A DNA stretch of 64,000 bases. Source: Pseudomonas parakoreensis. Its GTDB lineage: Bacteria; Pseudomonadota; Gammaproteobacteria; Pseudomonadales; Pseudomonadaceae. Numbering within the stretch: position 1 is the stretch's first letter; each line of letters begins with the position of its first letter. Under the pieces are notes generated by a model. The model saw only the letters and a program-made list of their open reading frames with translations. It was not told the origin of the DNA and made no database searches. A program made the translations under genes and the position numbers. The stretch is from the NCBI RefSeq assembly GCF_021602155.1, contig NZ_BQHY01000012.1:124001-188000 (forward strand). Reading direction: 5' to 3'. Of this stretch, positions 35,638-44,506 are shown one piece after another.

Positions 35638-36423
35638 TTACAGATTCTGCGTTACGAACGAGAGCATCTGATCGGCGGTGGAGATCACCTTGGAGTTCAT
35701 CTCGTAGGCGCGCTGAGTGGTGATCATGTTGACCATCTCTTCAACCGTGCTGACGTTGGAACCTTCCAGGGTGTTCTGCAGGGTGGTACCGAAACCGTTC
35801 AGGCCCGGGGTGCCGATTTGCGGCGCGCCGGAAGCAGCGGTTTCCAGGAACAGGTTGTTGCCCACCGCCTGCAGACCGGCCGGGTTGATGAAGTCGGCGG
35901 TTTGCAGGTTGCCGATCACCTGAGCGGCCGGGTTGCCTGGCACCGTGATCGACACGGTGCCGTCGGTGCCGACAGTGAAGCTCTGGGCGTTGTTCGGGAT
36001 GACGATGGCCGGCTCCAGGGCGAAACCGCTGGCGTTGACGATCTGGCCGTTGGAGTCGAGGTGGAAAGTACCGTCACGGGTGTAGGACGTGGTGCCGTCC
36101 GGCTGCAGGATCTGGAAGAAACCGCGACCGTCGATGGCCATGTCCAGCGGCTGCTCGGTGGTTTGCAGGCTGCCGGCGGTGAAGTTTTTCTGGGTGCCGA
36201 CGATGCGCACACCGGTACCCAGTTGCAGACCCGATGGCAGTTCGCTGTCCTGGGTCGACTGGGCGCCTGGCTGACGCTTGATCTGATACAGCAGGTCCTG
36301 GAACTCGGCACGGTCACGTTTGAAACCCGTGGTCGAGACGTTCGCCAGGTTGTTGGAAATGGTGGTCAGGTTGGTGTCCTGCGCGGACAGACCGGTTTTG
36401 GCAACCCATAGAGCCGGAAGCAT
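35638..36423 (-). CDS. flgG: Flagellar distal rod protein FlgG
   Basis: 261 aa, the standard FlgG length. LPALWVAKTGLSAQDTNLTTISNNLANVSTTGFKRDRAEFQDLLY at the N-terminus contains the rod-protein signature ANVSTTGFKR; the C-terminus SNVSTVEEMVNMITTQRAYEMNSKVI is conserved. GAGGAG precedes the start. Lies 45 bp after flgF. Confidence 0.97.
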   Translation of the reverse strand: MLPALWVAKTGLSAQDTNLTTISNNLANVSTTGFKRDRAEFQDLLYQIKRQPGAQSTQDSELPSGLQLGTGVRIVGTQKNFTAGSLQTTEQPLDMAIDGRGFFQILQPDGTTSYTRDGTFHLDSNGQIVNASGFALEPAIVIPNNAQSFTVGTDGTVSITVPGNPAAQVIGNLQTADFINPAGLQAVGNNLFLETAASGAPQIGTPGLNGFGTTLQNTLEGSNVSTVEEMVNMITTQRAYEMNSKVISTADQMLSFVTQNL

Positions 36424-36468
36424 TCGATTCTCCTCGTGCGCCTGTTTTACGGCGCGACGTTCTGATAA

Positions 36469-37209
36469 TTAGCTGATCTGCAAGACCCGAGCCATGGCCT
36501 GGTCGTCGTCTTTGGCGGTGTTCATCATCTTGACGTGCAACTCGAACTGCTTGGCCAGAGCCAGCACCGAGGTCATTTCTTCCACGGCGTTGACGTTGCT
36601 CGACTCAAGGAAACCCGACACCAGCTTGACGTTGGCATCGGCCGGCGCCGGCTGGCCGTCCTTGGTGTAGATCGAGCCGTCGAGGCCTTTGTTGAGGTTC
36701 TTGATGTCCGGGTTGACCAGTTTGATCCGGTCGACTTCCGCCATGACGCGCGGACCTTCGCCCATCGCACGAATACTGATGGTGCCGTCTTCACCGACTT
36801 CGACCTGCTGCTCCGGCGGCACGGCGATCGGACCACCGTTGCCGAGTACCGGCATGCCATTGCCGGCGCGCAATACGCCGAGGGCGTCGATGTTGAGGCT
36901 GCCGGTGCGCACGTAACTTTCGCCGCCGTTGGGGTTCTGCACGGCGATAAAACCGTTGCCGGTCACGGCCACGTCGAGGTCGCGGCCGGTCTGCACCAGC
37001 GAACCGGCGGTGAAATCAGTGGCGGGCCGTTCGCTCATGGCAAACGCACGCGCCGGAAAGCTGTCACCGAACACCGGCATCGAACGCGCCTGCTCCAGGT
37101 CGCGCTGAAAACCATTGGTGGAGATGTTCGCCAGGTTGTTGGCATGGGCCTTTTGCGCCAGTGCGTTCTGACTGGCGCCGGTCATTGCCACATAAAGGTA
37201 CTTGTCCAC
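36469..37209 (-). CDS. flgF: Flagellar proximal rod protein FlgF
   Basis: 246 aa starting (V)DKYLYVAMTGASQNALAQKAHANNLANISTNGFQRD. The start is a GTG at 37207-37209 with GAGGAAAG about 7 nt upstream; this is where FlgF homologues begin, and the long upstream ORF extension is not supported. The C-terminus SSNVNAVEEMTSVLALAKQFELHVKMM is the usual rod motif. First gene of flgFGHIJKL, behind a sigma-54 promoter. Confidence 0.95.
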   Translation of the reverse strand: MDKYLYVAMTGASQNALAQKAHANNLANISTNGFQRDLEQARSMPVFGDSFPARAFAMSERPATDFTAGSLVQTGRDLDVAVTGNGFIAVQNPNGGESYVRTGSLNIDALGVLRAGNGMPVLGNGGPIAVPPEQQVEVGEDGTISIRAMGEGPRVMAEVDRIKLVNPDIKNLNKGLDGSIYTKDGQPAPADANVKLVSGFLESSNVNAVEEMTSVLALAKQFELHVKMMNTAKDDDQAMARVLQIS

Positions 37210-37265
37210 ACTCTTTCCTCTGCATGCCGGACGTTTGCCGCCCACCGCTGTACTGCTGAGCCATA

Positions 37266-37283
37266 AGCAATTTGCAGACCAAC
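37266..37283 (-). promoter_or_regulatory. Sigma-54 promoter of the flgF operon
   Basis: Minus strand GTTGGTCTGCAAATTGCT, with the -24 GG and -12 GC separated by exactly 10 nt. It lies 57 bp upstream of flgF. In Pseudomonas this operon is RpoN- and FleQ-dependent, which fits. Confidence 0.75.
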
Positions 37284-37420
37284 TTTTTTCTGGCGGCTTG
37301 CAGCCCGGTAAACAAAGGACTTGAGGGGGTTTGCGGGGAAATTTGAAATGTATCGAAGTCGAAAAACCGGCGGTGTTATGCCGCTTGGCGGCAATCCCGA
37401 CTTGCGGATGGAAATAAAAC

Positions 37421-37555
37421 CTGTGGTGAGGGAGCTTGCTCCCGCTGGGTTGCGTAGCAACCCCAAACCCATTCAATACGGTGTATCAGATAAACCGTAT
37501 TGTTCGGGCTTACGACTGCTGCGCAGCCGAGCGGGAGCAAGCTCCCTCGCCACAA
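37421..37555. repeat. REP palindrome pair, GAGGGAGCTTGCTCCC type
   Basis: Two inverted arms (GTGGTGAGGGAGCTTGCTCCCGCT and its complement) flank a middle with further matching pieces (GGTTGCGTAGCAACCC). It lies between the flgF promoter and the phhR 3' end. With the promoter at 37266 it accounts for the gene-free stretch 37210-37558. Confidence 0.85.
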
Positions 37556-37558
37556 TAG

Positions 37559-39121
37559 TTACTCGGCAGGGTCTTTACCAACTTCATACTCGCGCAGCTT
37601 ATTGGCAATGGTGGTGTGCGAAACCCCCAACCGCTTACCCAGTTGCCGACTGCTCGGGTGCTCGGAATACAGGCGCTCCAGCACCGCTTTTTCAAAACGC
37701 CCGACGATTTCGTCCAGCCCGCCTTCCAGCGAGAAATCGCCAAGCGGCTGACGCACGCCGTAGTCCGGCAAGCGAATATGCTCGGCCTTGACCGTGCCGC
37801 CGTCACACAGCGAAACCGCCTGAAACAGAACGTTCTCCAGCTGCCGCACGTTGCCCGGCCAGTGATAGTGACTGAGGCGCTCCATCGCCGCCGGCGCCAG
37901 TTTCGGCAGCGAGCAACCGATCTGCCGACTGGCCTGATCGAGGAAGTGCTCGACCAGCGGGGTCAAACCGTCGAGGCATTCGCGCAGCGGCGGGATGTGC
38001 AGCGACAGCACATTCAAGCGGTGATACAGATCCTGACGAAACTCGCCGCGCGCGCACAGCTCGGACAAGTCGACCTGAGTGGCGCAGATCACTCGCACAT
38101 CCAGATACACCTCTTCATCACTGCCGACCCGGCGGAAACAGCCGTCCTGCAGAAAGCGCAGCAACTTCACCTGCAAGCGCGGGCTCATTTCGCCTACGCC
38201 ATCAAGAAACAGCGTACCGCCCGCCGTCAGTTCCAGCAGGCCGAGTTTGCCCTCGGCGCGCGCGCCCTCGAACGCGCCGGGGCCGTAGCCGAACAGCTCG
38301 GTCTCGGCCATCGACTCCGGCAGCCCCGCGCAGTTGAGTGCCATCAATGGTGACTGCCCACGCGGACTGGCGAGGTGACAGGCGCGCGCCAGCAATTCTT
38401 TGCCGGTGCCGGTTTCGCCTTCGATCAATAGCGGCGCATCCAGTGGCGCCATGCGCCGGGCCTCACGCACCACCGCCGCCATCACCTTCGAACTCTGGAA
38501 GATACTGTCGAAGCCACGCAGCTCCTGTTTGCGCACGTTATAGATGCGCTCGCCGACGCGGTCGGCGCGGTGCAGGGTCAGCACCGCACCGGCCATGGCT
38601 TCGCTGTCGTCGTGCTCCGATTGCAGCGGCGCGATGTCGGCGAGAAAGATGTCGCCCTTGACCTTGACGCGCATGCCGTTGATTCGCGACTTGTTGGCGC
38701 GCACCAGTTCCGGCAGGTCGAAATCCTCGGCATAGCGCGACAGCGGAATCCCCGGCACCTCGTCCACGCGCACCCCGAGCAACTGCGCGGCCGCGCGGTT
38801 GGCGGCAACGATCGAGCCGCCCATGTCGATCGACAGCACCGGAAATTCCAGCGCGCCAAGCAACGCGTTCAACTCCATGTGCCGACGCTCACTGGGCATC
38901 AACCCGACGCGCTTGACCCCAAATACCCCGGCAATCGCCTCGAACTTCGGCCGCAGCGCCTGGAACTGAATGTTGATCAGGTTCGGGCAGTGCAGGTAGA
39001 TCGCATTGCCGTGCTCGCCGCCGACCTCACCGCGCGCCACGTTGATCCCGTACTCCACCAACAGGTTGAGGATGTCGCGCAGGATGCCGATGCGGTTCTG
39101 GCAGTGGACTTTGATACGCAT
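37559..39121 (-). CDS. phhR: TyrR-family aromatic amino acid regulator PhhR
   Basis: 520 aa. ACT domain at about 1-75 (MRIKVHCQNRIGILRDIL), PAS domain about 80-190, AAA+ domain about 205-430 with Walker A GETGTGKELLARAC, and a C-terminal HTH (SSRQLGKRLGVSHTTIANKLREY). It activates phenylalanine and tyrosine catabolic genes in response to aromatic amino acids. The loop that contacts sigma-54 reads GPGAFEGA where true sigma-54 activators have GAFTGA, in line with PhhR working with sigma-70. The ATG at 39119-39121 is chosen because the protein then begins at the ACT domain; an upstream start eight codons earlier is less likely. Divergent from phhA. Confidence 0.95.
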   Translation of the reverse strand: MRIKVHCQNRIGILRDILNLLVEYGINVARGEVGGEHGNAIYLHCPNLINIQFQALRPKFEAIAGVFGVKRVGLMPSERRHMELNALLGALEFPVLSIDMGGSIVAANRAAAQLLGVRVDEVPGIPLSRYAEDFDLPELVRANKSRINGMRVKVKGDIFLADIAPLQSEHDDSEAMAGAVLTLHRADRVGERIYNVRKQELRGFDSIFQSSKVMAAVVREARRMAPLDAPLLIEGETGTGKELLARACHLASPRGQSPLMALNCAGLPESMAETELFGYGPGAFEGARAEGKLGLLELTAGGTLFLDGVGEMSPRLQVKLLRFLQDGCFRRVGSDEEVYLDVRVICATQVDLSELCARGEFRQDLYHRLNVLSLHIPPLRECLDGLTPLVEHFLDQASRQIGCSLPKLAPAAMERLSHYHWPGNVRQLENVLFQAVSLCDGGTVKAEHIRLPDYGVRQPLGDFSLEGGLDEIVGRFEKAVLERLYSEHPSSRQLGKRLGVSHTTIANKLREYEVGKDPAE

Positions 39122-39162
39122 ATGAATGACTCGACAAACCAGCAATAAGGTTGAACACAGAC

Positions 39163-39256
39163 CTGTGGGAGCGAGCCTGCTCGCGAGGGCGGCTGCACAC
39201 TCAGCATAGATGTGTCAGACAGACCGCATTCGCGAGCAGGCTCGCTCCCACAGGGG
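39163..39256. repeat. REP palindrome pair, GGGAGCGAGCCTGCTCGCGA type
   Basis: CTGTGGGAGCGAGCCTGCTC and its inverted copy flank about 50 nt upstream of phhR. The same family recurs at 48184-48266. Confidence 0.88.
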
Positions 39257-39366
39257 GTAACGCCTGACTTTTCTGTCGAGGCGCGCAGATAGTTGTCAAG
39301 ATTATGTGACAGCCACACGCCTTTTCAAACCTGCAAATCAGCGCAAACGCGAGATACCCGCCAAAG

Positions 39367-39384
39367 CGTAACGATTTATTTACA
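39367..39384 (+). promoter_or_regulatory. Probable PhhR box upstream of phhA
   Basis: CGTAAC-GATTTA-TTTACA against the known PhhR/TyrR consensus TGTAAA-N6-TTTACR: one perfect half-site and one with two mismatches. It lies 122 bp before the phhA start in the divergent region. The rest of 39257-39505 has no other recognised feature. Confidence 0.6.
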
Positions 39385-39505
39385 AAATACAGTGATTTTT
39401 CCTACAACGATCGCGTTCAACCTGCTGCATCCCGCCCCACTCTCGGGTAATCCTGACCCCATCGCTGGACATAACAAGAACGAATTCCCCTAGCAGGAGA
39501 GCAGT

Positions 39506-40297
39506 ATGAAGCAGACGCAATACGTGGCCCGCGAGCCCGATGCGCAAGGTTTTATCGACTACCCCGCCGAAGAACATGCGGTGTGGAACACGCTGATCAC
39601 TCGCCAGCTGAAAGTGATCGAGGGTCGGGCGTGCCAGGAATACCTGGACGGTATCGAAAAACTCGGTCTGCCCCACGACCGCATTCCGCAACTGGGCGAG
39701 GTCAACAAGGTGCTCGGTGAGACCACCGGTTGGCAGGTTGCCCGCGTCCCGGCACTGATCCCCTTCCAGACCTTCTTCGAACTGCTCGCCAGCAAGCAGT
39801 TTCCGGTGGCTACATTCATTCGTACCCGCGAAGAACTGGACTACCTGCAAGAGCCGGACATCTTCCACGAGATCTTCGGTCATTGCCCGCTGCTGACCAA
39901 TCCATGGTTCGCCGAATTCACCCACACCTACGGCAAGCTCGGCCTGCAGGCCACCAAGGAAGAGCGCGTGTACCTGGCGCGCCTGTACTGGATGACCATC
40001 GAGTTCGGCCTGGTCGACACCCCGCAAGGCCAACGCATCTATGGCGGCGGCATCCTGTCCTCGCCGAAGGAAACCGTTTATTCGCTGTCGGACGAGCCCG
40101 AACATCAGGCCTTCGACCCGCTGGAAGCCATGCGCACGCCGTATCGCATCGACATCCTGCAGCCGCTTTATTTTGTCCTGCCCAACCTCAAGCGCCTGTT
40201 CGACCTGGCCCACGAAGACATCATGGGCATGGTCAAGCAAGGCATGCAGTTGGGGTTGCACGCACCGAAGTTTCCGCCAAAACCGAAAGCCGCGTGA
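39506..40297 (+). CDS. phhA: Phenylalanine-4-hydroxylase
   Basis: 263 aa, monomeric bacterial type without the regulatory domain. The non-haem iron site is visible: FHEIFGHCPLL (His-x4-His near residues 121-126) and Glu in YWMTIEFGLV near 166. PhhA hydroxylates phenylalanine to tyrosine using tetrahydropterin. Good AGGAG site at 39496. First gene of phhABC; phhB follows by 118 bp. Confidence 0.97.
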   Translation: MKQTQYVAREPDAQGFIDYPAEEHAVWNTLITRQLKVIEGRACQEYLDGIEKLGLPHDRIPQLGEVNKVLGETTGWQVARVPALIPFQTFFELLASKQFPVATFIRTREELDYLQEPDIFHEIFGHCPLLTNPWFAEFTHTYGKLGLQATKEERVYLARLYWMTIEFGLVDTPQGQRIYGGGILSSPKETVYSLSDEPEHQAFDPLEAMRTPYRIDILQPLYFVLPNLKRLFDLAHEDIMGMVKQGMQLGLHAPKFPPKPKAA

Positions 40298-40415
40298 TCC
40301 GCGACTTTTGCTGACAATTGAGTCTGTCAGTCGCCGCCACTTTGGTTTAGCGTGACGGCATTGACGGGCCGATAGTTTCTATAAAAAAAACACACTCGAT
40401 TTCAGGAATCAGACC

Positions 40416-40772
40416 ATGTCCACTTTGAACCAAGCCCACTGCGAAGCCTGCCGTGCCGATGCGCCACAAGTCAGCGACGAAGAACTGCCGATCCTGATCA
40501 AGCAGATCCCTGACTGGAACATCGAAGTGCGCGACAGCATCATGCAGCTGGAGAAAGTCTTCCTGTTCAAAAACTTCAAGCACGCACTGGCCTTCACCAA
40601 CGCCGTCGGCGAGATCTCCGAGGCCGAAGGTCACCACCCGGGTCTGCTGACCGAGTGGGGCAAAGTCACCGTGACCTGGTGGAGCCACTCGATCAAAGGC
40701 CTGCACCGCAACGACTTCATCATGGCCGCGCGCACTGATGAAGCGGCCAAGACCGCAGAAGGACGCAAGTAA
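40416..40772 (+). CDS. phhB: Pterin-4a-carbinolamine dehydratase
   Basis: 118 aa. The motif [31 protein letters not shown] near residues 70-100 is the PCD signature. It recycles the pterin cofactor used by PhhA and in P. aeruginosa also affects phhA expression. CAGGA precedes the start. Its TAA overlaps the phhC ATG by one base. Confidence 0.97.
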   Translation: MSTLNQAHCEACRADAPQVSDEELPILIKQIPDWNIEVRDSIMQLEKVFLFKNFKHALAFTNAVGEISEAEGHHPGLLTEWGKVTVTWWSHSIKGLHRNDFIMAARTDEAAKTAEGRK

Positions 40773-41965
40773 TGCACTTTGACGCCATCGGCCGGGTACC
40801 CGGCGACCCGATCCTCGGTTTGATGGAGGCCTATGCGCAGGACAGTAACCCGCGCAAGTTCGACCTCGGCGTTGGCGTCTACAAGGATGCCCAGGGCCTG
40901 ACGCCGATCCCCGAAGCGGTGAAAATCGCCGAAGCGCGACTGGTCGAACGCCAGGACACCAAGACCTACATCGGCGGGCACGGCAACCCATTGTTCGGCA
41001 AGGTCATCAATGAGCTGGTGCTTGGCGCCGACTCGAAGCTCATCGCCGAACAGCGCGCTGGCGCCACCCAGACCCCGGGCGGCACTGGCGCCCTGCGTCT
41101 GGCCGCCGATTTCATCGCCCAGTGCCTGCCGGGCAAGGGCGTGTGGCTGAGCAACCCGACCTGGCCGATCCACGAGACGATTTTCGCCGCCGCCGGAGTC
41201 AAGGTCAGTCATTACCCGTACGTGGGCAGCGACAACCGCCTCGACGTCGACGCGATGCTTGCCGTGCTCAACGAAGTGCCGCAAGGCGACGTGGTGCTGC
41301 TGCATGCCTGCTGCCACAACCCGACCGGTTTCGACCTGAACCATGACGACTGGCAACGCGTGCTCGACGTCGTGCGCCGGCGTGACCTGCTGCCACTGAT
41401 CGACTTCGCCTACCAGGGCTTTGGCGACGGGCTGCAGCAGGACGCATGGTCGACCCGACTGTTCGCTGCCGAAGTGCCCGAGTTGCTGATCACCAGCTCC
41501 TGCTCGAAAAACTTCGGCCTGTACCGCGACCGCACCGGGGCGCTGATTGTTTGCGCGAAAACCGCCGACAAGCTGATCGACCTCCGCAGCCAACTGGCCC
41601 ACATCGCCCGCAACCTGTGGTCAACGCCACCGGATCACGGTGCAGCCGTGGTCGCGACCATCCTCGCCGATCCGGAGCTGAAAGCACGCTGGACCGACGA
41701 AGTGGAAGCCATGCGCCTACGCATCGCGCAGTTGCGCAGCGGTCTGGTCGAAGCACTGGAACCGCACGGTCTGCGCGAGCGCTTTGCGCACATTGGCGTG
41801 CAACGCGGCATGTTCTCCTACACCGGGCTGTCGCCGGAGCAGGTCAAACAACTGCGTGAGCAGCACAGCGTGTACATGGTCAGCTCGGGACGGGCGAACG
41901 TCGCCGGCATAGATGCCACGCGTCTGGCACTGCTGGCCGACGCCATCGCTGACGTCTGCAAATAA
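40772..41965 (+). CDS. phhC: Aromatic amino acid aminotransferase
   Basis: 397 aa, class I PLP aminotransferase. The PLP lysine lies in SSCSKNFGLYRDR (about residue 250), and CHNPTGFDLN and the C-terminal SSGRANVAGI are typical of aspartate/aromatic transaminases. It converts tyrosine to 4-hydroxyphenylpyruvate, completing the phh route toward homogentisate. Coupled to phhB by a one-base overlap. Confidence 0.94.
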   Translation: MHFDAIGRVPGDPILGLMEAYAQDSNPRKFDLGVGVYKDAQGLTPIPEAVKIAEARLVERQDTKTYIGGHGNPLFGKVINELVLGADSKLIAEQRAGATQTPGGTGALRLAADFIAQCLPGKGVWLSNPTWPIHETIFAAAGVKVSHYPYVGSDNRLDVDAMLAVLNEVPQGDVVLLHACCHNPTGFDLNHDDWQRVLDVVRRRDLLPLIDFAYQGFGDGLQQDAWSTRLFAAEVPELLITSSCSKNFGLYRDRTGALIVCAKTADKLIDLRSQLAHIARNLWSTPPDHGAAVVATILADPELKARWTDEVEAMRLRIAQLRSGLVEALEPHGLRERFAHIGVQRGMFSYTGLSPEQVKQLREQHSVYMVSSGRANVAGIDATRLALLADAIADVCK

Positions 41966-41994
41966 CCCCGCAATCCCCCCTCTTAGGAGTGAGC

Positions 41995-42130
41995 CCTGTG
42001 GTGAGGGGATTTATCCCCGATGGGCAGCGAAGCGGCCCCAACACTGCAATCGCGAAATGTCTGATATGGCGCGTGCAATTGTTTTACGACTGCTTCGCAG
42101 CCGATCGGGGATAAATCCCCTCGCCACAGG
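41995..42130. repeat. REP palindrome pair, GAGGGGATTTATCCCCGAT type
   Basis: TGGTGAGGGGATTTATCCCC and the inverted GGGGATAAATCCCCTCGCCA flank a middle with partial inverted matches (GCAGCGAAGC / GCTTCGCAGC). The same family is at 54350-54484. It fills most of the gene-free stretch 41966-42292 after phhC; the rest holds only the short upstream region of the 43-aa gene. Confidence 0.88.
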
Positions 42131-42292
42131 TTTATTCACACCCACACTTGGAATACGCCCTCCCCTGCGGCCATCTGTCGCATTAATTTGAATTAAAAGT
42201 CTGATTGTCATTTTTCCTGCTGTATCCTGCGCAGGCTTTCAAGAAGCGCGGATCTACCAGATCTATCAACAGACTTAGCGAGGAGCGCAACC

Positions 42293-42424
42293 ATGCACGA
42301 GATTCCTAATCTCCCCTTCCCAAGCCTGCACGTACCTGAGCAGACGACCACGCAACAAGCCGGTGCCCAACAGCCCGAGCCGAAAGAAGCCGCTGAACGC
42401 CGCCAGGCTGACAACGAAGAGTAA
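42293..42424 (+). CDS. Small hypothetical protein, Pro/Gln-rich
   Basis: 43 aa, MHEIPNLPFPSLHVPEQTT at the start and a charged tail (KEAAERRQADNEE). GCGAGGAGCG lies 8 nt upstream, a strong ribosome binding site. No domain is recognised; the composition suggests disorder. It is followed by a perfect hairpin and the next small gene. Coding status rests on the ribosome binding site and clean reading frame. Confidence 0.65.
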   Translation: MHEIPNLPFPSLHVPEQTTTQQAGAQQPEPKEAAERRQADNEE

Positions 42425-42442
42425 AACCCCGCCGTACAGACC

Positions 42443-42474
42443 GTGTGGAAAGCGCTAAGATGCGCTTTCCACAC
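42443..42474. terminator. Hairpin between the two small genes
   Basis: GTGTGGAAAGCGC / GCGCTTTCCACAC, a 13-bp stem with a 6-nt loop. It lacks a real T tract on the plus strand, so it may be a transcript-end stabiliser or attenuator more than a full terminator. Confidence 0.5.
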
Positions 42475-42494
42475 TGCCTGAAACCGAGCCCGCC

Positions 42495-42677
42495 ATGACC
42501 GACGAATTCTCCGAAAGCCAAGCCGCCGTCCTGATCGGCGCTACCGAGAAAATGATCGAGATCTGGCAGCGCCTTTCTCCGGAAAAACAGGCTGCCTTGC
42601 TCGCCCGTTTCGGCAGCGAAGAAAACGCCCTCGCCGCCCTCGTCACCACGCAACTGGTCGCCCCGGCCAAACCCTGA
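42495..42677 (+). CDS. Small hypothetical protein, helical
   Basis: 60 aa, MTDEFSESQAAVLIGATEKM then IWQRLSPEKQAALLARFGSEENALAALV. Two amphipathic helices are likely. No family recognised. Starts 20 bp after the hairpin; a weak GAGCC site precedes it. Confidence 0.7.
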   Translation: MTDEFSESQAAVLIGATEKMIEIWQRLSPEKQAALLARFGSEENALAALVTTQLVAPAKP

Positions 42678-42781
42678 TACCCCCTATCCGGCAAATAGTT
42701 TTACTTTTCCCCGCCCCAGATGCGTTCGCGCCGGTATCATAAGCAGCCTATCTAATCCTGCTTTGCCGTGGATCGTTCCCC

Positions 42782-43981
42782 ATGTCGTCCTCTATGCCAC
42801 AACCCCAGCGCCCCCTGGCGGTCACGCTGCAAGTCGTTTCCATCGTTCTCTTCACTTTCATCGGCTACCTGAACATCGGCATTCCGCTCGCGGTGTTGCC
42901 CGGTTACGTCCACAGTGATCTGGGCTTTGGCGCGGTGATTGCCGGGCTGGTGATCAGCGTGCAATACCTCGCCACCCTGCTCAGCCGTCCGTACGCCGGC
43001 AAGATCATCGACAACCAGGGCAGCAAGCGCGCGGTGATGATTGGTCTGGCCGGTTGCGGCTTGAGCGGCGTGTTCATGCTGATTTCGGCGTGGACACCGA
43101 ACCTGCCGATGCTCAGCCTGATCAGCCTGTTGATCGGCCGTCTGGTGCTGGGCAGCGCGGAAAGCCTGGTCGGCTCCGGTTCAATCGGCTGGGGCATCGG
43201 CCGCGTTGGCGCGGCGAATACCGCCAAAGTCATCTCGTGGAACGGCATCGCCAGTTACGGCGCGCTGGCGGTGGGTGCGCCGTTCGGCGTGTGGCTGGTC
43301 GGCCAGTTGGGGCTGTGGAGCATGGGCGTCAGCATCATTCTGCTGGCGGCGCTGGGCTTGCTGCTGGCGTGGCCGAAAACCGCAGCGCCGATTGTCGCCG
43401 GCGAGCGTCTGCCGTTCATGCATGTGCTCGGTCGCGTGTTCCCGCACGGCTGCGGTCTGGCACTGGGCTCGATCGGTTTCGGCACCATCGCCACCTTCAT
43501 CACCCTGTATTACGCCACTCGGCACTGGGATAACGCGGTGTTGTGCCTGAGCCTGTTCGGCGCCAGCTTCATCGGCGCGCGTCTGCTGTTCGGCAACCTG
43601 ATCAACCGCCTCGGCGGCTTTCGCGTGGCGATCGCCTGCCTGTCGGTGGAAACCCTCGGCCTGTTACTGCTGTGGCTAGCGCCAGACGCACATTGGGCAC
43701 TGGCCGGGGCGGCGCTGAGCGGTTTCGGCTTCTCGCTGGTCTTCCCGGCGCTGGGCGTGGAAGCGGTGAACCTGGTGCCGGCCTCCAGCCGAGGCGCGGC
43801 CGTTGGCGCTTATTCGCTGTTCATCGACTTGTCTTTGGGGATTACCGGGCCGTTGGCCGGGGCCATTGCGTCGGGTTTCGGTTTCGCTTCGATCTTCCTG
43901 TTCGCCGCCCTCGCTGCGCTGAGCGGCCTGGCGTTGAGCGTGTACCTTTACAAGCACACGGCGAAGTACCTCGAAGATTAG
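42782..43981 (+). CDS. MFS transporter, YhhS-like
   Basis: 399 aa with about 12 hydrophobic segments. The loop 2-3 motif [19 protein letters not shown] is the MFS signature A variant; [20 protein letters not shown] lies in TM4-5 and GRAAVG-like [23 protein letters not shown] in TM11. It resembles the YhhS/YfcJ group of putative exporters with broad or unknown substrates. It ends 4 nt into the convergent arfB stop. Confidence 0.88.
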   Translation: MSSSMPQPQRPLAVTLQVVSIVLFTFIGYLNIGIPLAVLPGYVHSDLGFGAVIAGLVISVQYLATLLSRPYAGKIIDNQGSKRAVMIGLAGCGLSGVFMLISAWTPNLPMLSLISLLIGRLVLGSAESLVGSGSIGWGIGRVGAANTAKVISWNGIASYGALAVGAPFGVWLVGQLGLWSMGVSIILLAALGLLLAWPKTAAPIVAGERLPFMHVLGRVFPHGCGLALGSIGFGTIATFITLYYATRHWDNAVLCLSLFGASFIGARLLFGNLINRLGGFRVAIACLSVETLGLLLLWLAPDAHWALAGAALSGFGFSLVFPALGVEAVNLVPASSRGAAVGAYSLFIDLSLGITGPLAGAIASGFGFASIFLFAALAALSGLALSVYLYKHTAKYLED

Positions 43982-44391
43982 AAATCCACCTTGCCCCGCC
44001 CGGCCTTGATGCTGCCACGCTTGGTCTTGGATTCGAGCCGGCGCTTCTTCGAGCCGAGGGTCGGTTTGGTCGGGCGGCGTTTCTTTTCGACCTTGGTGGC
44101 GCTGAGAATCAGCTCGACCAGACGCTGCAGCGCATCGGCGCGGTTGGCTTCCTGCGTGCGGTATTGCTGAGCCTTGATAATCAGCACGCCATCGCTGGTG
44201 ATGCGGCTGTCACGCAGTGCCAGCAGCCGCTCCTTGTAGAACTCGGGCAAGGACGAGGCCGGAATGTCGAAGCGCAGGTGCACAGCGCTGGAGACCTTGT
44301 TGACATTCTGCCCACCGGCGCCTTGCGCGCGAATGGCCGTCAGTTCGATCTCGGCATCCGGCAGATGCACGTTGTTGGAAATCACCAGCAT
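43978..44391 (-). CDS. arfB: Alternative ribosome-rescue peptidyl-tRNA hydrolase ArfB
   Basis: 137 aa. The release-factor-like GGQ motif is in [22 protein letters not shown] near residues 20-40, and the basic tail [23 protein letters not shown] inserts into the empty mRNA channel. It frees stalled ribosomes lacking a stop codon. The start [14 protein letters not shown] is chosen because family members begin here; an upstream extension is unlikely. Converges on the MFS gene. Confidence 0.93.
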   Translation of the reverse strand: MLVISNNVHLPDAEIELTAIRAQGAGGQNVNKVSSAVHLRFDIPASSLPEFYKERLLALRDSRITSDGVLIIKAQQYRTQEANRADALQRLVELILSATKVEKKRRPTKPTLGSKKRRLESKTKRGSIKAGRGKVDF

Positions 44392-44460
44392 GGAAAAGCG
44401 TCCGTATTCAGAAGCAGCAGGATACGCCATCAACCCTGTAGGAGCTGCCGAAGGGGCAAT

Positions 44461-44488
44461 AAAAAACCCGGCGCATTGGCCGGGTTTG
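44461..44488 (-). terminator. Terminator after aroP
   Basis: AACCCGGC, 6-nt loop, GCCGGGTT and a T6 tract on the minus strand, 20-45 bp past the aroP stop. Confidence 0.85.
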
Positions 44489-44506
44489 TCGTTTTTGCCT
44501 CAGCGC

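Noticed and set aside
37210-37476. 89-codon N-terminal extension of flgF
   Set aside because: FlgF homologues start at (M/V)DKYLYVAM, a ribosome binding site precedes the GTG there, and the extension covers the sigma-54 promoter.
42678-42781. Small RNA gene before the MFS transporter
   Set aside because: No stem-loop with a T tract or conserved motif was found; it reads as an ordinary promoter gap.
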